Assembly (NCBI GenBank): GCA_021798635.1
Contig: JAJZGH010000199.1
Span: forward strand, 1-9,474
DNA: 9,474 bases
Origin: Planctomycetota bacterium
GTDB taxonomy: Bacteria; Planctomycetota; Phycisphaerae; WQYP01
Reading direction: 5' to 3'
A model generated the notes under the pieces. It had not been told where the DNA came from and made no database searches. It saw only the letters and a program-made list of their open reading frames with translations. Both the position numbers and the translations under genes were made by a program. Positions 1 through 6,008 of the stretch are shown here, one piece after another (position 1 is the stretch's first letter; the number at the start of each line of letters is the position of its first letter).

Positions 1-855
1 GCCGCACCGATTTTAACGCGCTTGCTGGAAGGCCGCACCGGAATCGTAACGGTCGATGCGTTGCCGGTGCTCAATGAATTCCGCAATGCGGAATCGCAGA
101 TTGCGCTGGATTATGACCAGCGGAACTTTGCGGCGGTAACGCGGCGGATTTGTGCTCTGGCGGACAGGGCTAATAAATTTGTGGAAGAACAGGCCCCGTG
201 GGCGCTGGTGAAAACGGATGAAGAAGCGGCGCGGGGCGTTTTAACGGCTGCTCTGGAATGCGGGCGGATCTTGATGATTTATCTTAAGCCCATTGTGCCC
301 GATATGGCAGCGCGTGTGGAGAAATGCCTGAATATCCGCCCGCAATCCTGGCGTGATATACAAAACTCCATGGAGTCCCATGTTATTAACCCATTTGAAC
401 ATTTAACCCCACGTGTTGAAGAAAGGAAAATCCAAGCCATGCTTGAGGAGAATAAGGACAATACAACCGCTGCGGCAGCGCCAGCCATTCCGGCGACGCC
501 GGCAATCCCTGAGGAACCGCTGGCTCCGGAATGCAGCATTGAACAGTTTTCCGCGGTGGATTTGCGCGTCGGGCGGGTGATCCATGCCGAAGCCATTGAG
601 GCCACCGATAAACTCATGAAGGTGGAAATTGACGCCGGCCCGCTGGGCAGGCGCACCGTTCTGGCGGGTATTAAAAAGGCCTGCACGCCGGAAGAACTTA
701 CCGGACGACTGGTGATATTCTGCGCCAATCTGGCACCGCGAAAAATGAAATTCGGCACCAGTGAAGGAATGATTCTGGCCAGCGGGCCGGGCGGTAAGGA
801 TGTGTTTTTGTTATCGGTTGATCAGCGGGCCACGCCGGGCCAGCGTGTTCATTAA
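1..855 (+). CDS. metG: Methionine--tRNA ligase, C-terminal part (5' end outside window)
   Basis: Cytoplasmic enzyme that charges tRNA-Met with methionine using ATP. The frame is open from base 1, so the catalytic Rossmann domain lies upstream; 284 residues are visible. Roughly residues 1-145 are the end of the helical anticodon-binding domain (RANKFVEEQAPWALVK is typical of class Ia MetRS). An Ala/Pro-rich linker follows at about 155-175 (AAAAPAIPATPAIPEEP). Residues about 183-284 are an EMAPII/Trbp111-type OB-fold tRNA-binding domain: VDLRVGRVIHAE, then NLAPRKMKFGTSEGMILAS, a hallmark of this domain in the dimeric form of MetRS. The stop is TAA at 853-855. The TTG at 22 is internal, not a real start. 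Identification is secure from both domains; the separate-protein alternative (stand-alone Trbp111) is excluded by the upstream anticodon domain in the same frame. Confidence 0.96.
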   Translation, partial: AAPILTRLLEGRTGIVTVDALPVLNEFRNAESQIALDYDQRNFAAVTRRICALADRANKFVEEQAPWALVKTDEEAARGVLTAALECGRILMIYLKPIVPDMAARVEKCLNIRPQSWRDIQNSMESHVINPFEHLTPRVEERKIQAMLEENKDNTTAAAAPAIPATPAIPEEPLAPECSIEQFSAVDLRVGRVIHAEAIEATDKLMKVEIDAGPLGRRTVLAGIKKACTPEELTGRLVIFCANLAPRKMKFGTSEGMILASGPGGKDVFLLSVDQRATPGQRVH

Positions 856-903
856 ACCCTTCCGTATTTCTGAACAATTCCGCCCCGATTGCCGACTAGA
901 CCA

Positions 904-909
904 TATAAT
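904..909 (+). promoter_or_regulatory. Possible -10 box in the metG downstream gap
   Basis: A perfect TATAAT lies in the 147-bp gap between metG and the next gene, about 94 bases before the GTG start at 1003. No convincing -35 hexamer sits 16-18 bases upstream (that stretch reads CGCCCC). The rest of the gap has no strong terminator hairpin and no other gene that I can support. It could drive the 1003-2016 gene, but a single hexamer is weak evidence. Confidence 0.25.
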
Positions 910-1002
910 CCTCGGCCGGAGGACTGGCGGAGTCGCACCGGGCGTTGAGGGCCGCTGGCCGGACGTGGACGGTGGCGATGTTATTTAGCAAACGGGGTAT
1001 TT

Positions 1003-2016
1003 GTGGCCGTGGCATGTGCGATTGTCGGACTTGATCCGATCCAGAAGGACTGGATTGAGGCATTAAAACAGGCCCATGGAACTGACTGGTTCAAGATTGT
1101 GGTCGTCGGCGAACGCAATTTGTCCTTAGCGCGGGAAGTGGGACAAATTTTTGATGTCCCTTTTTATGGCGACCTGCGAAGGATGCTGCTGGAAACCACC
1201 CCGCAAATGGTGCTTCTGGACCGCCCCGCCGACATGTCACTGGATTTTGTTGAAGCCTGCGTCCAGCAGAACATCGGCATACTAAGCGTCGGGCCGCCGG
1301 TGCAAACACTGGAAGAAGCCCACCGCTTAAGTATTCATCTGGAACCCAAAACGCACTTGCTCTATACCGCTCCCCGATTTTCCGGATCGTGGGGATATGG
1401 CCAGGCTGAGCAAACCGAAAATTTCTTTCGCGGTGTGCAATTCCTTTCCGGCGACTGGTCCGCCGCCAATCACGCGATTGCACGGGCGCGAAATATTCAG
1501 CACGGCGCGGTGCGGTCGTTATCGGTTCTGGCGTGGGACGCCTTTCGCACGGCGATTGAAATTGTCGGACTGCCCGCAGCGCTGTATGCGTCCATTGACG
1601 GCAGCAGCGGCCAACAGGATAACTTTACCGATGTCACGGGCAATGTCGGTGTGGTGATGAAAACGCTGGAAGGGGCCACGGCAGTCCTGCGGATTTCCGA
1701 TCAGGAGAATGGCTTGAAACGGGAAATTTGCGCTGCCAATCGGGATGGCCGCGTGAAACTTTCCGAATTCAATTACCGCTGGGCATCAAGCCGGGACGAA
1801 CTGATAGAAGAAGACTCTACCGCGCCAGCCGCGCACGCGGCACAGGCTCTGATGGAACTGGAAAATTTCTGTCGGCAATTTACCACAGCGTCATCCAGCC
1901 ACCCGGGCTGGCCGCACCTGCTGCCGGAAACGGCCGCCATGATGACAGCGATGATCGTTTCTCACCGCACGGGCATGGCTGAATCTCCGCAGCACTTCCG
2001 CGGATTGAACCGCTAA
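1003..2016 (+). CDS. Gfo/Idh/MocA-like Rossmann-fold protein, degenerate motifs
   Basis: Looks like a divergent member of the Gfo/Idh/MocA NAD(P)-dependent oxidoreductase family; substrate unknown. Residues 1-115 follow the N-terminal Rossmann pattern: strand AIVGL, a second strand KIVVVGE, then AREVGQIFDVPFYGDLRRML and PQMVLLDRP, all in the usual order. Residues about 125-337 resemble the alpha/beta C-terminal domain (AFRTAIEIVGLPAALYAS; GVVMKTLEGATAVLRISD). The glycine-rich nucleotide loop GxGxxG is replaced by GLDPIQ (residues 9-14), and the EKP motif, whose lysine is catalytic in the family, is replaced by GPP (97-99). It may therefore be a non-catalytic homologue. The start is GTG at 1003 (GTG at 1009 also possible); an in-frame TGA at 946 bounds it upstream and no ATG is available. 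The Shine-Dalgarno is poor (GGGG at 993-996). It ends tail to tail with the cobA/hemD gene, stop codons overlapping at 2013-2016. Confidence 0.72.
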   Translation: MAVACAIVGLDPIQKDWIEALKQAHGTDWFKIVVVGERNLSLAREVGQIFDVPFYGDLRRMLLETTPQMVLLDRPADMSLDFVEACVQQNIGILSVGPPVQTLEEAHRLSIHLEPKTHLLYTAPRFSGSWGYGQAEQTENFFRGVQFLSGDWSAANHAIARARNIQHGAVRSLSVLAWDAFRTAIEIVGLPAALYASIDGSSGQQDNFTDVTGNVGVVMKTLEGATAVLRISDQENGLKREICAANRDGRVKLSEFNYRWASSRDELIEEDSTAPAAHAAQALMELENFCRQFTTASSSHPGWPHLLPETAAMMTAMIVSHRTGMAESPQHFRGLNR

Positions 2017-3680
2017 ATCGCGCGATCGTTAATACCGCGAACTGTCTGGTCCAACAAGGTCTTTACCATGCCGGGAATATCATGGTGCGAGGCTTCAAGT
2101 GTTGCGGGCCAGCCAAGCTCAGCCAGGGCCCGGGAAGTCATCGGTCCGATGGAAAGCCGCTGGCATTTTCCAACCGCAGCCCGCAACTCTTCAGGCAACA
2201 TGGTGAAAAGATTTTTAGCGGTGCTGGCGCTGGTAAAGGTTATCCAGTTGACTGTGCCGTTTCGCAGGGCTTCCATCGCATTTTCCGGTAAGCTCCTGGG
2301 AATGCGCGTCTGGTAAATCGGTACATCTTCCACCCTCGCACCGGCATTGCGCAGCATCTGCACCAGTGCCGGACGGGCGATTTCCGCGCGCAAAAGCAAA
2401 AAGCGGCACCCGCTTAAATTCAATGTTGCCGGGTCCGTTTCTTTGGTGTGATCAGTACGACCGAAATAACTGATCAGTTCCCCGGCGAGTTCTTCACTTA
2501 TGGCATCCTGGGAAACAATTTCCGGGATAATGCCGATCTCCTCTAACGCATCCGCTGTGGCCGGCCCAATAGCCGCAACGCAGGCCGCAAAATCACGCGC
2601 GTCCATGTCCAACGCGATCATAGCCTGCTGCGTCGCATACACGCCATTGGCACTGGTGAACACCACGCAGTCGTAATCGCCCATGGTTTCAACGGCCTCC
2701 AAAGCCGCCGGGCGGTCCGTAGGCTTGGTTATTTCGATGGTCGGAGCCTCAATAACCCGTGCCCCCAGGTCGCGCAGTTGATTACCAAGTTCACTGGCCT
2801 GCTGCCGCGTGCGGGTGACGAGAATGGTTTGACCAAAAAGCGGGCGCGTTTCAAACCAGTTTATCTGATCGCGAACGGACACCACCTTGCCGATGATGGT
2901 GATGGCGGGGGCCTTAATTGCCGCTTTTTGCGCTAGCTGCGCAATCGTTTTCACCGTGCCGGTGATGGTTTGCTGTTCGGGATATGTGGCCATGCGCACC
3001 ACTGCCGCCGGGGTGTCAGCATTCAAGCCGTAGGCTATAAGGCGTTGGGTAATATTGGGCAGATTTTTCACACCCATATAAAACACCAGCGTGCCTCCGA
3101 GCTTAGCCAGGGCCGGATAGTTCACGTTTGCCACTTCATCCTCGACATCCGCGGCCGGTGATTTATCGGATGACTCCTCCTGCTGATGCCCGGTGATAAA
3201 TGTGACCGTACCGGTAAAATCCCGGTGCGTGACCGGAATACCGGCATACGCCGGCCCGGCAATGCCCGCAGTGATACCGGGGATAATTTGAAACGGTATC
3301 CCAGCCTCGGCCAGGGCCTGGGCTTCTTCGCCACCGCGACCGAAAACAAATGGATCCCCCCCTTTTAGCCGCACAACGCGCCGGATCGAGTCATCCGGCT
3401 GGTGCATACATTCCCGGCACTTTTGCACCATAAGTGCGGTGATTTCCTGTTGAGTAAGGGTATGTTGACCGGCACGCTTCCCGACATAAATCAGTTCTGC
3501 CTCCGGAGAACAACACGCCAGTAATTCGGGATTGGCCAGAGCGTCGTAAATGACCACATCAGCCACGGCGAGTGCCCGCGCGCCGGCGATAGTTAATAGA
3601 CCGAGATCACCAGGACCCGCACCCACAAGGACTGCGACCGGTAACTGGTATTCAGGACTGAAACGGGGGGTCTTTGCCAT
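2013..3680 (-). CDS. cobA/hemD: Bifunctional uroporphyrinogen-III C-methyltransferase / uroporphyrinogen-III synthase
   Basis: A 555-residue fusion in tetrapyrrole synthesis. The HemD half cyclises hydroxymethylbilane to uroporphyrinogen III; the CobA/SUMT half methylates it twice with S-adenosylmethionine to precorrin-2, the entry to siroheme and cobalamin. SUMT spans about residues 14-275: VGAGPGDLGLLT (19-30), RLKGGDPFVFGRGGEEA (104-120), IPGITAGIAGPAYAGIPVTH (133-152), GTLVFYMGVKNLP (196-208). HemD spans about 283-550: VFTSANGV (340-347), AIGPATADAL (370-379), ITFTSASTAKN (490-500), SIGPMTSRAL (510-519). An acidic insert (about 167-186) sits before the YPALAK segment. The start is ATG at 3680, with GGAG (complement of 3687-3690) six bases upstream. 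Such fusions are well known in several phyla. No neighbouring heme or cobalamin gene is in the window, so it appears to be a single-gene unit. Confidence 0.96.
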   Translation of the reverse strand: MAKTPRFSPEYQLPVAVLVGAGPGDLGLLTIAGARALAVADVVIYDALANPELLACCSPEAELIYVGKRAGQHTLTQQEITALMVQKCRECMHQPDDSIRRVVRLKGGDPFVFGRGGEEAQALAEAGIPFQIIPGITAGIAGPAYAGIPVTHRDFTGTVTFITGHQQEESSDKSPAADVEDEVANVNYPALAKLGGTLVFYMGVKNLPNITQRLIAYGLNADTPAAVVRMATYPEQQTITGTVKTIAQLAQKAAIKAPAITIIGKVVSVRDQINWFETRPLFGQTILVTRTRQQASELGNQLRDLGARVIEAPTIEITKPTDRPAALEAVETMGDYDCVVFTSANGVYATQQAMIALDMDARDFAACVAAIGPATADALEEIGIIPEIVSQDAISEELAGELISYFGRTDHTKETDPATLNLSGCRFLLLRAEIARPALVQMLRNAGARVEDVPIYQTRIPRSLPENAMEALRNGTVNWITFTSASTAKNLFTMLPEELRAAVGKCQRLSIGPMTSRALAELGWPATLEASHHDIPGMVKTLLDQTVRGINDRAI

Positions 3681-3830
3681 GCGTTACTCCAGCGGGCTAA
3701 ATCCGAAAATATTGAGGACTATTACCTCAGGAAGTGGTATTGGCGCGGAAAAGACAAAAATATTCAAGTGTCAGGCTGATCTTGCCGATGAGGAGGGTGG
3801 TCGCAGTTGCAAGTTTTCCTCCCATAACCT

Positions 3831-3863
3831 GAGCCGCCTGCTGTGCGTTGCAGCAGGCGGCTC
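3831..3863 (-). terminator. Strong hairpin just after the UPF0173 gene
   Basis: Perfect 13-bp stem: GAGCCGCCTGCTG at 3831-3843 pairs with 3851-3863, with a 7-base loop. On the minus strand it begins 8 bases beyond the stop codon of the hydrolase gene (TAA, 3872-3874), the right place for a terminator. The sequence after it on that strand (AGGTTATGGG) is not U-rich, while the plus-strand side (TATTTACTTTAC) is more so. It could therefore also be a processing or stabilising hairpin. The remainder of the 191-bp gap to cobA/hemD shows only a weak 5-bp hairpin (TGAGG/CCTCA near 3714-3730) and no gene. Confidence 0.6.
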
Positions 3864-3871
3864 TATTTACT

Positions 3872-4555
3872 TTACACTAAGTTGAACTCTCCGCCTGCCG
3901 TGAGAACCACCGGGTTGATCTGCTTTTCCCGCAGGCGCCGGCCAAAAGCGGCACCATCCTGCTTGATCGGGGGAAACGTGTTGTAATGAACCGGCATCAC
4001 ATGCGTTGCTTTTAGCATTTCGGCCGCGATCAGAGCGTGCTCCGGCCCCATGGTATAGTGATCGCCGATGGGCAAAAATGCTAAATCAATCTTCCATAAC
4101 TTGCCAAACAGGGCCATGTCGCCAAACAGTGCGGTGTCACCGGCGAAATAAATCGTTTTCCCGCCGACCTGCAGGATCCAGCCGCCTGGTGCACCGCCCG
4201 GGGTACCATCCGGAAATGAACTGGTATGAAGCGCCTGGACCAGCGTCGCCCGGCCAAAGGGAAATTCACAGCCGCCGCCGGTGTTCATGCCGACGGTTTT
4301 GAAGCCCCGGTTCTCGTAATAGGCCGCCATTTCAAAGTTGGCAACAATTATTGCGCTCGTCCGCTTGGCCATGCGTTCAGCATCATCAACATGATCAAAA
4401 TGGGCGTGACTTAGGAAAATAAATTGCGGATCGGGTCGATCCGATTTTACATCCGCCAGAGGGTTGGAATCATAAAAGGGATCGATCTGAATTCGATGTC
4501 CGTCGGCATGAAGTTCCACATTGGAATGACCGTGATAGATGACCTTTACCGCCAT
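3872..4555 (-). CDS. UPF0173-family metal-dependent hydrolase (metallo-beta-lactamase fold)
   Basis: A 227-residue cytosolic protein of the YtkL/UPF0173 type; the physiological substrate of this family is not established. The metal ligands of the fold are all present: HAHFDH at 50-55, H110 (HTSS), D140 (AGDTALFGDM) and H190 (MPVHYNTFP). The characteristic UPF0173 segments LPIGDHYTMGPEHA (161-174) and the start KVIYHGHSNVEL also fit, and full length matches the family. The ATG at 4555 is supported by a strong AAGGAG (complement of 4562-4567) seven bases upstream. There is no signal peptide or membrane segment. Transcription is probably monocistronic: a sigma70-like promoter and a palindrome lie upstream and a 13-bp hairpin lies directly downstream. 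Confidence 0.95.
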   Translation of the reverse strand: MAVKVIYHGHSNVELHADGHRIQIDPFYDSNPLADVKSDRPDPQFIFLSHAHFDHVDDAERMAKRTSAIIVANFEMAAYYENRGFKTVGMNTGGGCEFPFGRATLVQALHTSSFPDGTPGGAPGGWILQVGGKTIYFAGDTALFGDMALFGKLWKIDLAFLPIGDHYTMGPEHALIAAEMLKATHVMPVHYNTFPPIKQDGAAFGRRLREKQINPVVLTAGGEFNLV

Positions 4556-4581
4556 GGTGTGCTCCTTTTAAAAGACGTAAA

Positions 4582-4599
4582 TGTTACGCTCGCGTAACA
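4582..4599 (-). promoter_or_regulatory. Palindrome at the predicted transcription start (operator candidate)
   Basis: TGTTACG-CTCG-CGTAACA is an 18-bp sequence with perfect 7-bp arms. It covers +1 to +18 of the transcript predicted from the TATAAT at 4611-4606. That position suits a repressor operator; alternatively the transcript would begin with a small hairpin. The binding protein is unknown and no regulator gene is adjacent. Confidence 0.45.
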
Positions 4600-4605
4600 A
4601 AGTGG

Positions 4606-4634
4606 ATTATAGGCCCAGAGAGGGAGAGGGCAAA
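4606..4634 (-). promoter_or_regulatory. Sigma70-like promoter of the UPF0173 gene
   Basis: Read on the minus strand, TTTGCC (complement of 4629-4634) and a perfect TATAAT (complement of 4606-4611) are separated by 17 bases; shifting the -35 by one base to TTGCCC gives a 16-base spacer. The start site would be near 4599, giving a leader of about 44 bases that contains the palindrome and the Shine-Dalgarno. Confidence 0.55.
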
Positions 4635-4793
4635 TAGGCCAGCGGAAGGCAGAGGCACCAATTCGGTGATGGGGCGCGGCATGCACCAGGCGGAGCATGA
4701 AATGCGCTCTAAAGGGCGACCACTCCTACTTATCAATCTATCCGTCTTGATGTGGGGGCGGGGAATATTCGCCGCCGGGGCCTACCGGTACCC
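4635..4793. other. Gene-free stretch between the UPF0173 promoter and the inverted-repeat element
   Basis: About 160 bases in which I see no supportable gene, RNA gene or strong hairpin. Frames here give only low-quality peptides without recognisable motifs. An 8-bp palindrome TACCGGTA (4783-4790) abuts the left terminal repeat of the next element. It may be the remnant of a gene cut by the element, but nothing in it can be recognised. Confidence 0.4.
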
Positions 4794-4827
4794 AGGAGCC
4801 TGTCCGAGTAATGGCCGGGATTGCGAT

Positions 4828-4926
4828 GGGTCTGAAATGTCCCGTATGCGCGGCGGAGGATCGAGCCGACTCTTAATAATGAGTCTGCGAGATCCGACAA
4901 CAAAGCAGGCGGGGCATTTCAGGCCC
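4828..4926 (+). repeat. Side hairpin branch inside the MITE-like element
   Basis: GGGTCTGAAATGTCCCG (4828-4844) is complementary to 4910-4926 at 15 of 17 positions, and both mismatches would be G-U pairs in a plus-strand RNA. Inside it, GGATC (4858-4862) pairs with GATCC (4891-4895) and GACTC (4868-4872) pairs with GAGTC (4881-4885) around the loop TTAATAAT, leaving symmetrical 5-base internal loops. It is followed by a GC-rich palindromic run (CCCCGCGGGG, 4928-4937) and TTTTT at 4946-4950. Confidence 0.6.
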
Positions 4927-5021
4927 ACCCCGCGGGGCGGCCCGCTTTTTGGCCTCCCTCTGCGGCGCGGCTGTACCATCCATGTCAGGTACGCCATCGT
5001 CGCGTGTTACTTGCAGAGCAC

Positions 5022-5071
5022 CGGATGGTAATCCGGTGGTTGATCCAGTGCCGCAAACCAACCACCGGGTT
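5022..5071 (+). repeat. REP-like palindromic repeat, copy A
   Basis: A 50-base unit starting CGGATGGTAATCCGGTGGTT and ending ACCACCGGGTT, forming a stem CCGGTGGTTG/CAACCACCGG (5033-5042 with 5059-5068) around a 16-base loop. It matches the inverse of 5958-6008 at about 45 of 51 aligned positions, and its first half matches the inverse of 5904-5929 at 25 of 26. It forms the tip of the MITE-like element. Confidence 0.7.
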
Positions 5072-5198
5072 ATCACCACGGTGCTCTATGACGCGACTAT
5101 GCCCCAAGAGGCCAAAAATCACGCCGTCGCAACCCGGCGATTACTCGGACAGGCTCCTAGCGCGAAAGTGCGCGGAAAGTTTCAGGCGGCGATATTTC

Positions 5199-5444
5199 CT
5201 ATGCGGCAGCCTTGGCCAAGATGTCGTAAAGGGCGTCTGGTGCCAGGTCTGCTCCGTTGGGCCAGCATACTGCACCGAATTGGTCGACATAAACCTGTTC
5301 AAACAGCTTGTAATCCCGCAACGGTTCAAATACCGGGCCGAAGAGACGTTGCGAAACGTCTAGCCGCCCCCGCAAGCCATCCGTGAATTCGATTTCCAAC
5401 TCAAATCCACCGTACGGCTGTACCCTTTTAACGACCTTACCCAT
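5199..5444 (-). CDS. DUF2442 protein
   Basis: An 81-residue protein recognisable as DUF2442 from the pattern ELEIEFTDGLRGRLDVSQRL (15-34), GPVFEPLRDYKLFEQVYVD (36-54) and CWPNGADLAPDALYD (60-74). Function is unknown; members are small soluble proteins often found next to DUF4160 genes, and a toxin-antitoxin-like role has been suspected, which I treat as inference. ATG at 5444 is preceded by GGAG (complement of 5454-5457), nine bases away. That GGAG is the last sense codon of the upstream DUF4160 gene, and the two genes are only 6 bases apart, so translational coupling is likely. It ends 40 bases before the MITE-like element. Confidence 0.9.
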   Translation of the reverse strand: MGKVVKRVQPYGGFELEIEFTDGLRGRLDVSQRLFGPVFEPLRDYKLFEQVYVDQFGAVCWPNGADLAPDALYDILAKAAA

Positions 5445-5450
5445 CTTTAA

Positions 5451-5711
5451 CTACTCCAACGGATCAATCTTGTTCAGAGGCCTGTGTTCTGCCGCCAAAG
5501 TCCAATCTGTGTGCAGTTCCTCGCGGTGCCCGGCCGCCCATTCAAGTACCATCGCCATGGCTCGGCGCGGGAGGTACCCGTCACGGATGGCCAATGTATC
5601 AATAAGAATAACAGCTGCGTGCTCCTGGTAATATGCGTGGAAATGCGGTGGTGCATGATCATCATAGTACATCCGAATGACGATCCCAAAAAAGAGACTG
5701 ATTGTCGGCAT
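5451..5711 (-). CDS. DUF4160 protein
   Basis: An 86-residue protein starting MPTISLFFGIVIRMYYDDH, with the DUF4160 signature DDHAPPHFHAYY (17-28) and the C-terminal LPRRAMAMVLEWAAGHREEL pattern. The conserved histidines (H19, H23, H25) suggest metal binding or catalysis, but the function is not established. I choose ATG at 5711 because AAGGA (complement of 5721-5725) lies nine bases upstream. A TTG at 5720 would add three residues but sits almost on that site. It is the first gene of a two-gene unit with DUF2442, and its final codon GAG and stop TAG overlap the DUF2442 ribosome binding site. Confidence 0.9.
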   Translation of the reverse strand: MPTISLFFGIVIRMYYDDHAPPHFHAYYQEHAAVILIDTLAIRDGYLPRRAMAMVLEWAAGHREELHTDWTLAAEHRPLNKIDPLE

Positions 5712-5778
5712 TCGTCGCAATCCTTAGATTCGTCCCCCGGTGATTCCGACGGCAGTCGCCGGTCCGAACATTCGCTAA

Positions 5779-5784
5779 ATAATA
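5779..5784 (-). promoter_or_regulatory. Possible extended -10 box for the DUF4160-DUF2442 pair
   Basis: Read on the minus strand, TGGTATTAT contains a TG-extended TATTAT about 68 bases before the ATG at 5711. No good -35 hexamer is visible (CACGTT at 17-base spacing). The 5712-5985 gap otherwise holds the REP-like copies at 5889-6008 and no gene I can support. Confidence 0.3.
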
Positions 5785-5888
5785 CCACAGCAACCGGCAA
5801 AACGTGAAACCGCCTGGATTTCAAAACAAAGGTGTCGGGCAACTTTGTTATTTCGCACAAATGTATGTTTTTCCGCAATTGATCAAAT

Positions 5889-5928
5889 CGGTTGGCAATC
5901 TCAGATCAACCACCGGATTGCCATCCGG
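5889..5928 (-). repeat. REP-like palindromic repeat, partial copy C
   Basis: CGGTTGGC followed by ATCAACCACCGGATTGCCAT. It is a direct repeat, at 80-base spacing, of 5969-6008, and the inverse of the first half of copy A (25 of 26 bases over 5904-5929). ACCACCGGATTGC (5909-5921) can also pair with GCAACCCGGTGGT (5956-5968), joining copies C and B in one larger hairpin, as in BIME clusters. Confidence 0.6.
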
Positions 5929-5957
5929 TCCCCGGCGGGCGCGTTGCGTTATCGAGC

Positions 5958-6008
5958 AACCCGGTGGTCGGTTGGCGGCACTGGATTATCCACCGGATTC
6001 ATCATCCG
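5958..6008 (-). repeat. REP-like palindromic repeat, copy B, overlapping the NifU-like gene end
   Basis: Inverse copy of 5022-5071 with about 45 of 51 positions identical, including the shared ATCCAGTGCCGC loop and the ACCACCGGGTT end. It covers the stop codon (5986-5988) and the last six codons of the NifU-like gene, so the repeat supplies the coding end of that gene. Confidence 0.68.

Larger units (their letters stand above)
4794..5158. mobile_element. MITE-like element with 19-bp perfect terminal inverted repeats and nested palindromes
   Basis: AGGAGCCTGTCCGAGTAAT at 4794-4812 recurs exactly inverted at 5140-5158. The similarity continues imperfectly inward for about 17 bases (GCCGGG and TTGCGA shared, one base inserted). 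Further complementary pairs occur in strict nested order: TTTTTGGCCTC 4946-4956 with 5108-5118; GTCGCGT 4999-5005 with 5091-5097; AGAGCACCG 5015-5023 with 5079-5087; CCGGTGGTTG 5033-5042 with 5059-5068. The left arm also carries a separate hairpin branch (4828-4926). The whole thus predicts a branched foldback. It encodes no transposase, and I see no target duplication in the flanks (ACCC left, AGCG right). It ends 40 bases after the DUF2442 stop. A non-autonomous transposon derivative is most likely; a structured RNA is the alternative. Confidence 0.72.

Noticed and set aside
279..758. 159-codon minus-strand frame within metG
   Set aside because: It lies antisense to the strongly conserved MetRS C-terminal domains and has no recognisable motif; a shadow frame.
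856..1002. Possible small gene or terminator after metG
   Set aside because: Only short frames, a 4-bp GGCC/GGCC stem and no U-tract; nothing supportable beyond an isolated TATAAT.
3681..3871. Possible cobalamin or other riboswitch upstream of cobA/hemD
   Set aside because: No recognisable B12-box or conserved aptamer core; the only strong hairpin belongs right after the upstream hydrolase gene.
4666..5031. 121-codon plus-strand frame running into the inverted-repeat element
   Set aside because: Its second two thirds are the palindromic element itself, the composition is low-quality, and no family motif or convincing ribosome binding site is present.
5474..5878. 134-codon minus-strand frame overlapping DUF4160 in another phase
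   Set aside because: The DUF4160 frame has clear family motifs and a ribosome binding site; this one has neither.
5889..6008. Possible CRISPR array
   Set aside because: Only two related units at 80-base spacing, internally palindromic, with a third inverted copy about 0.9 kb away; no regular spacers and no cas genes.
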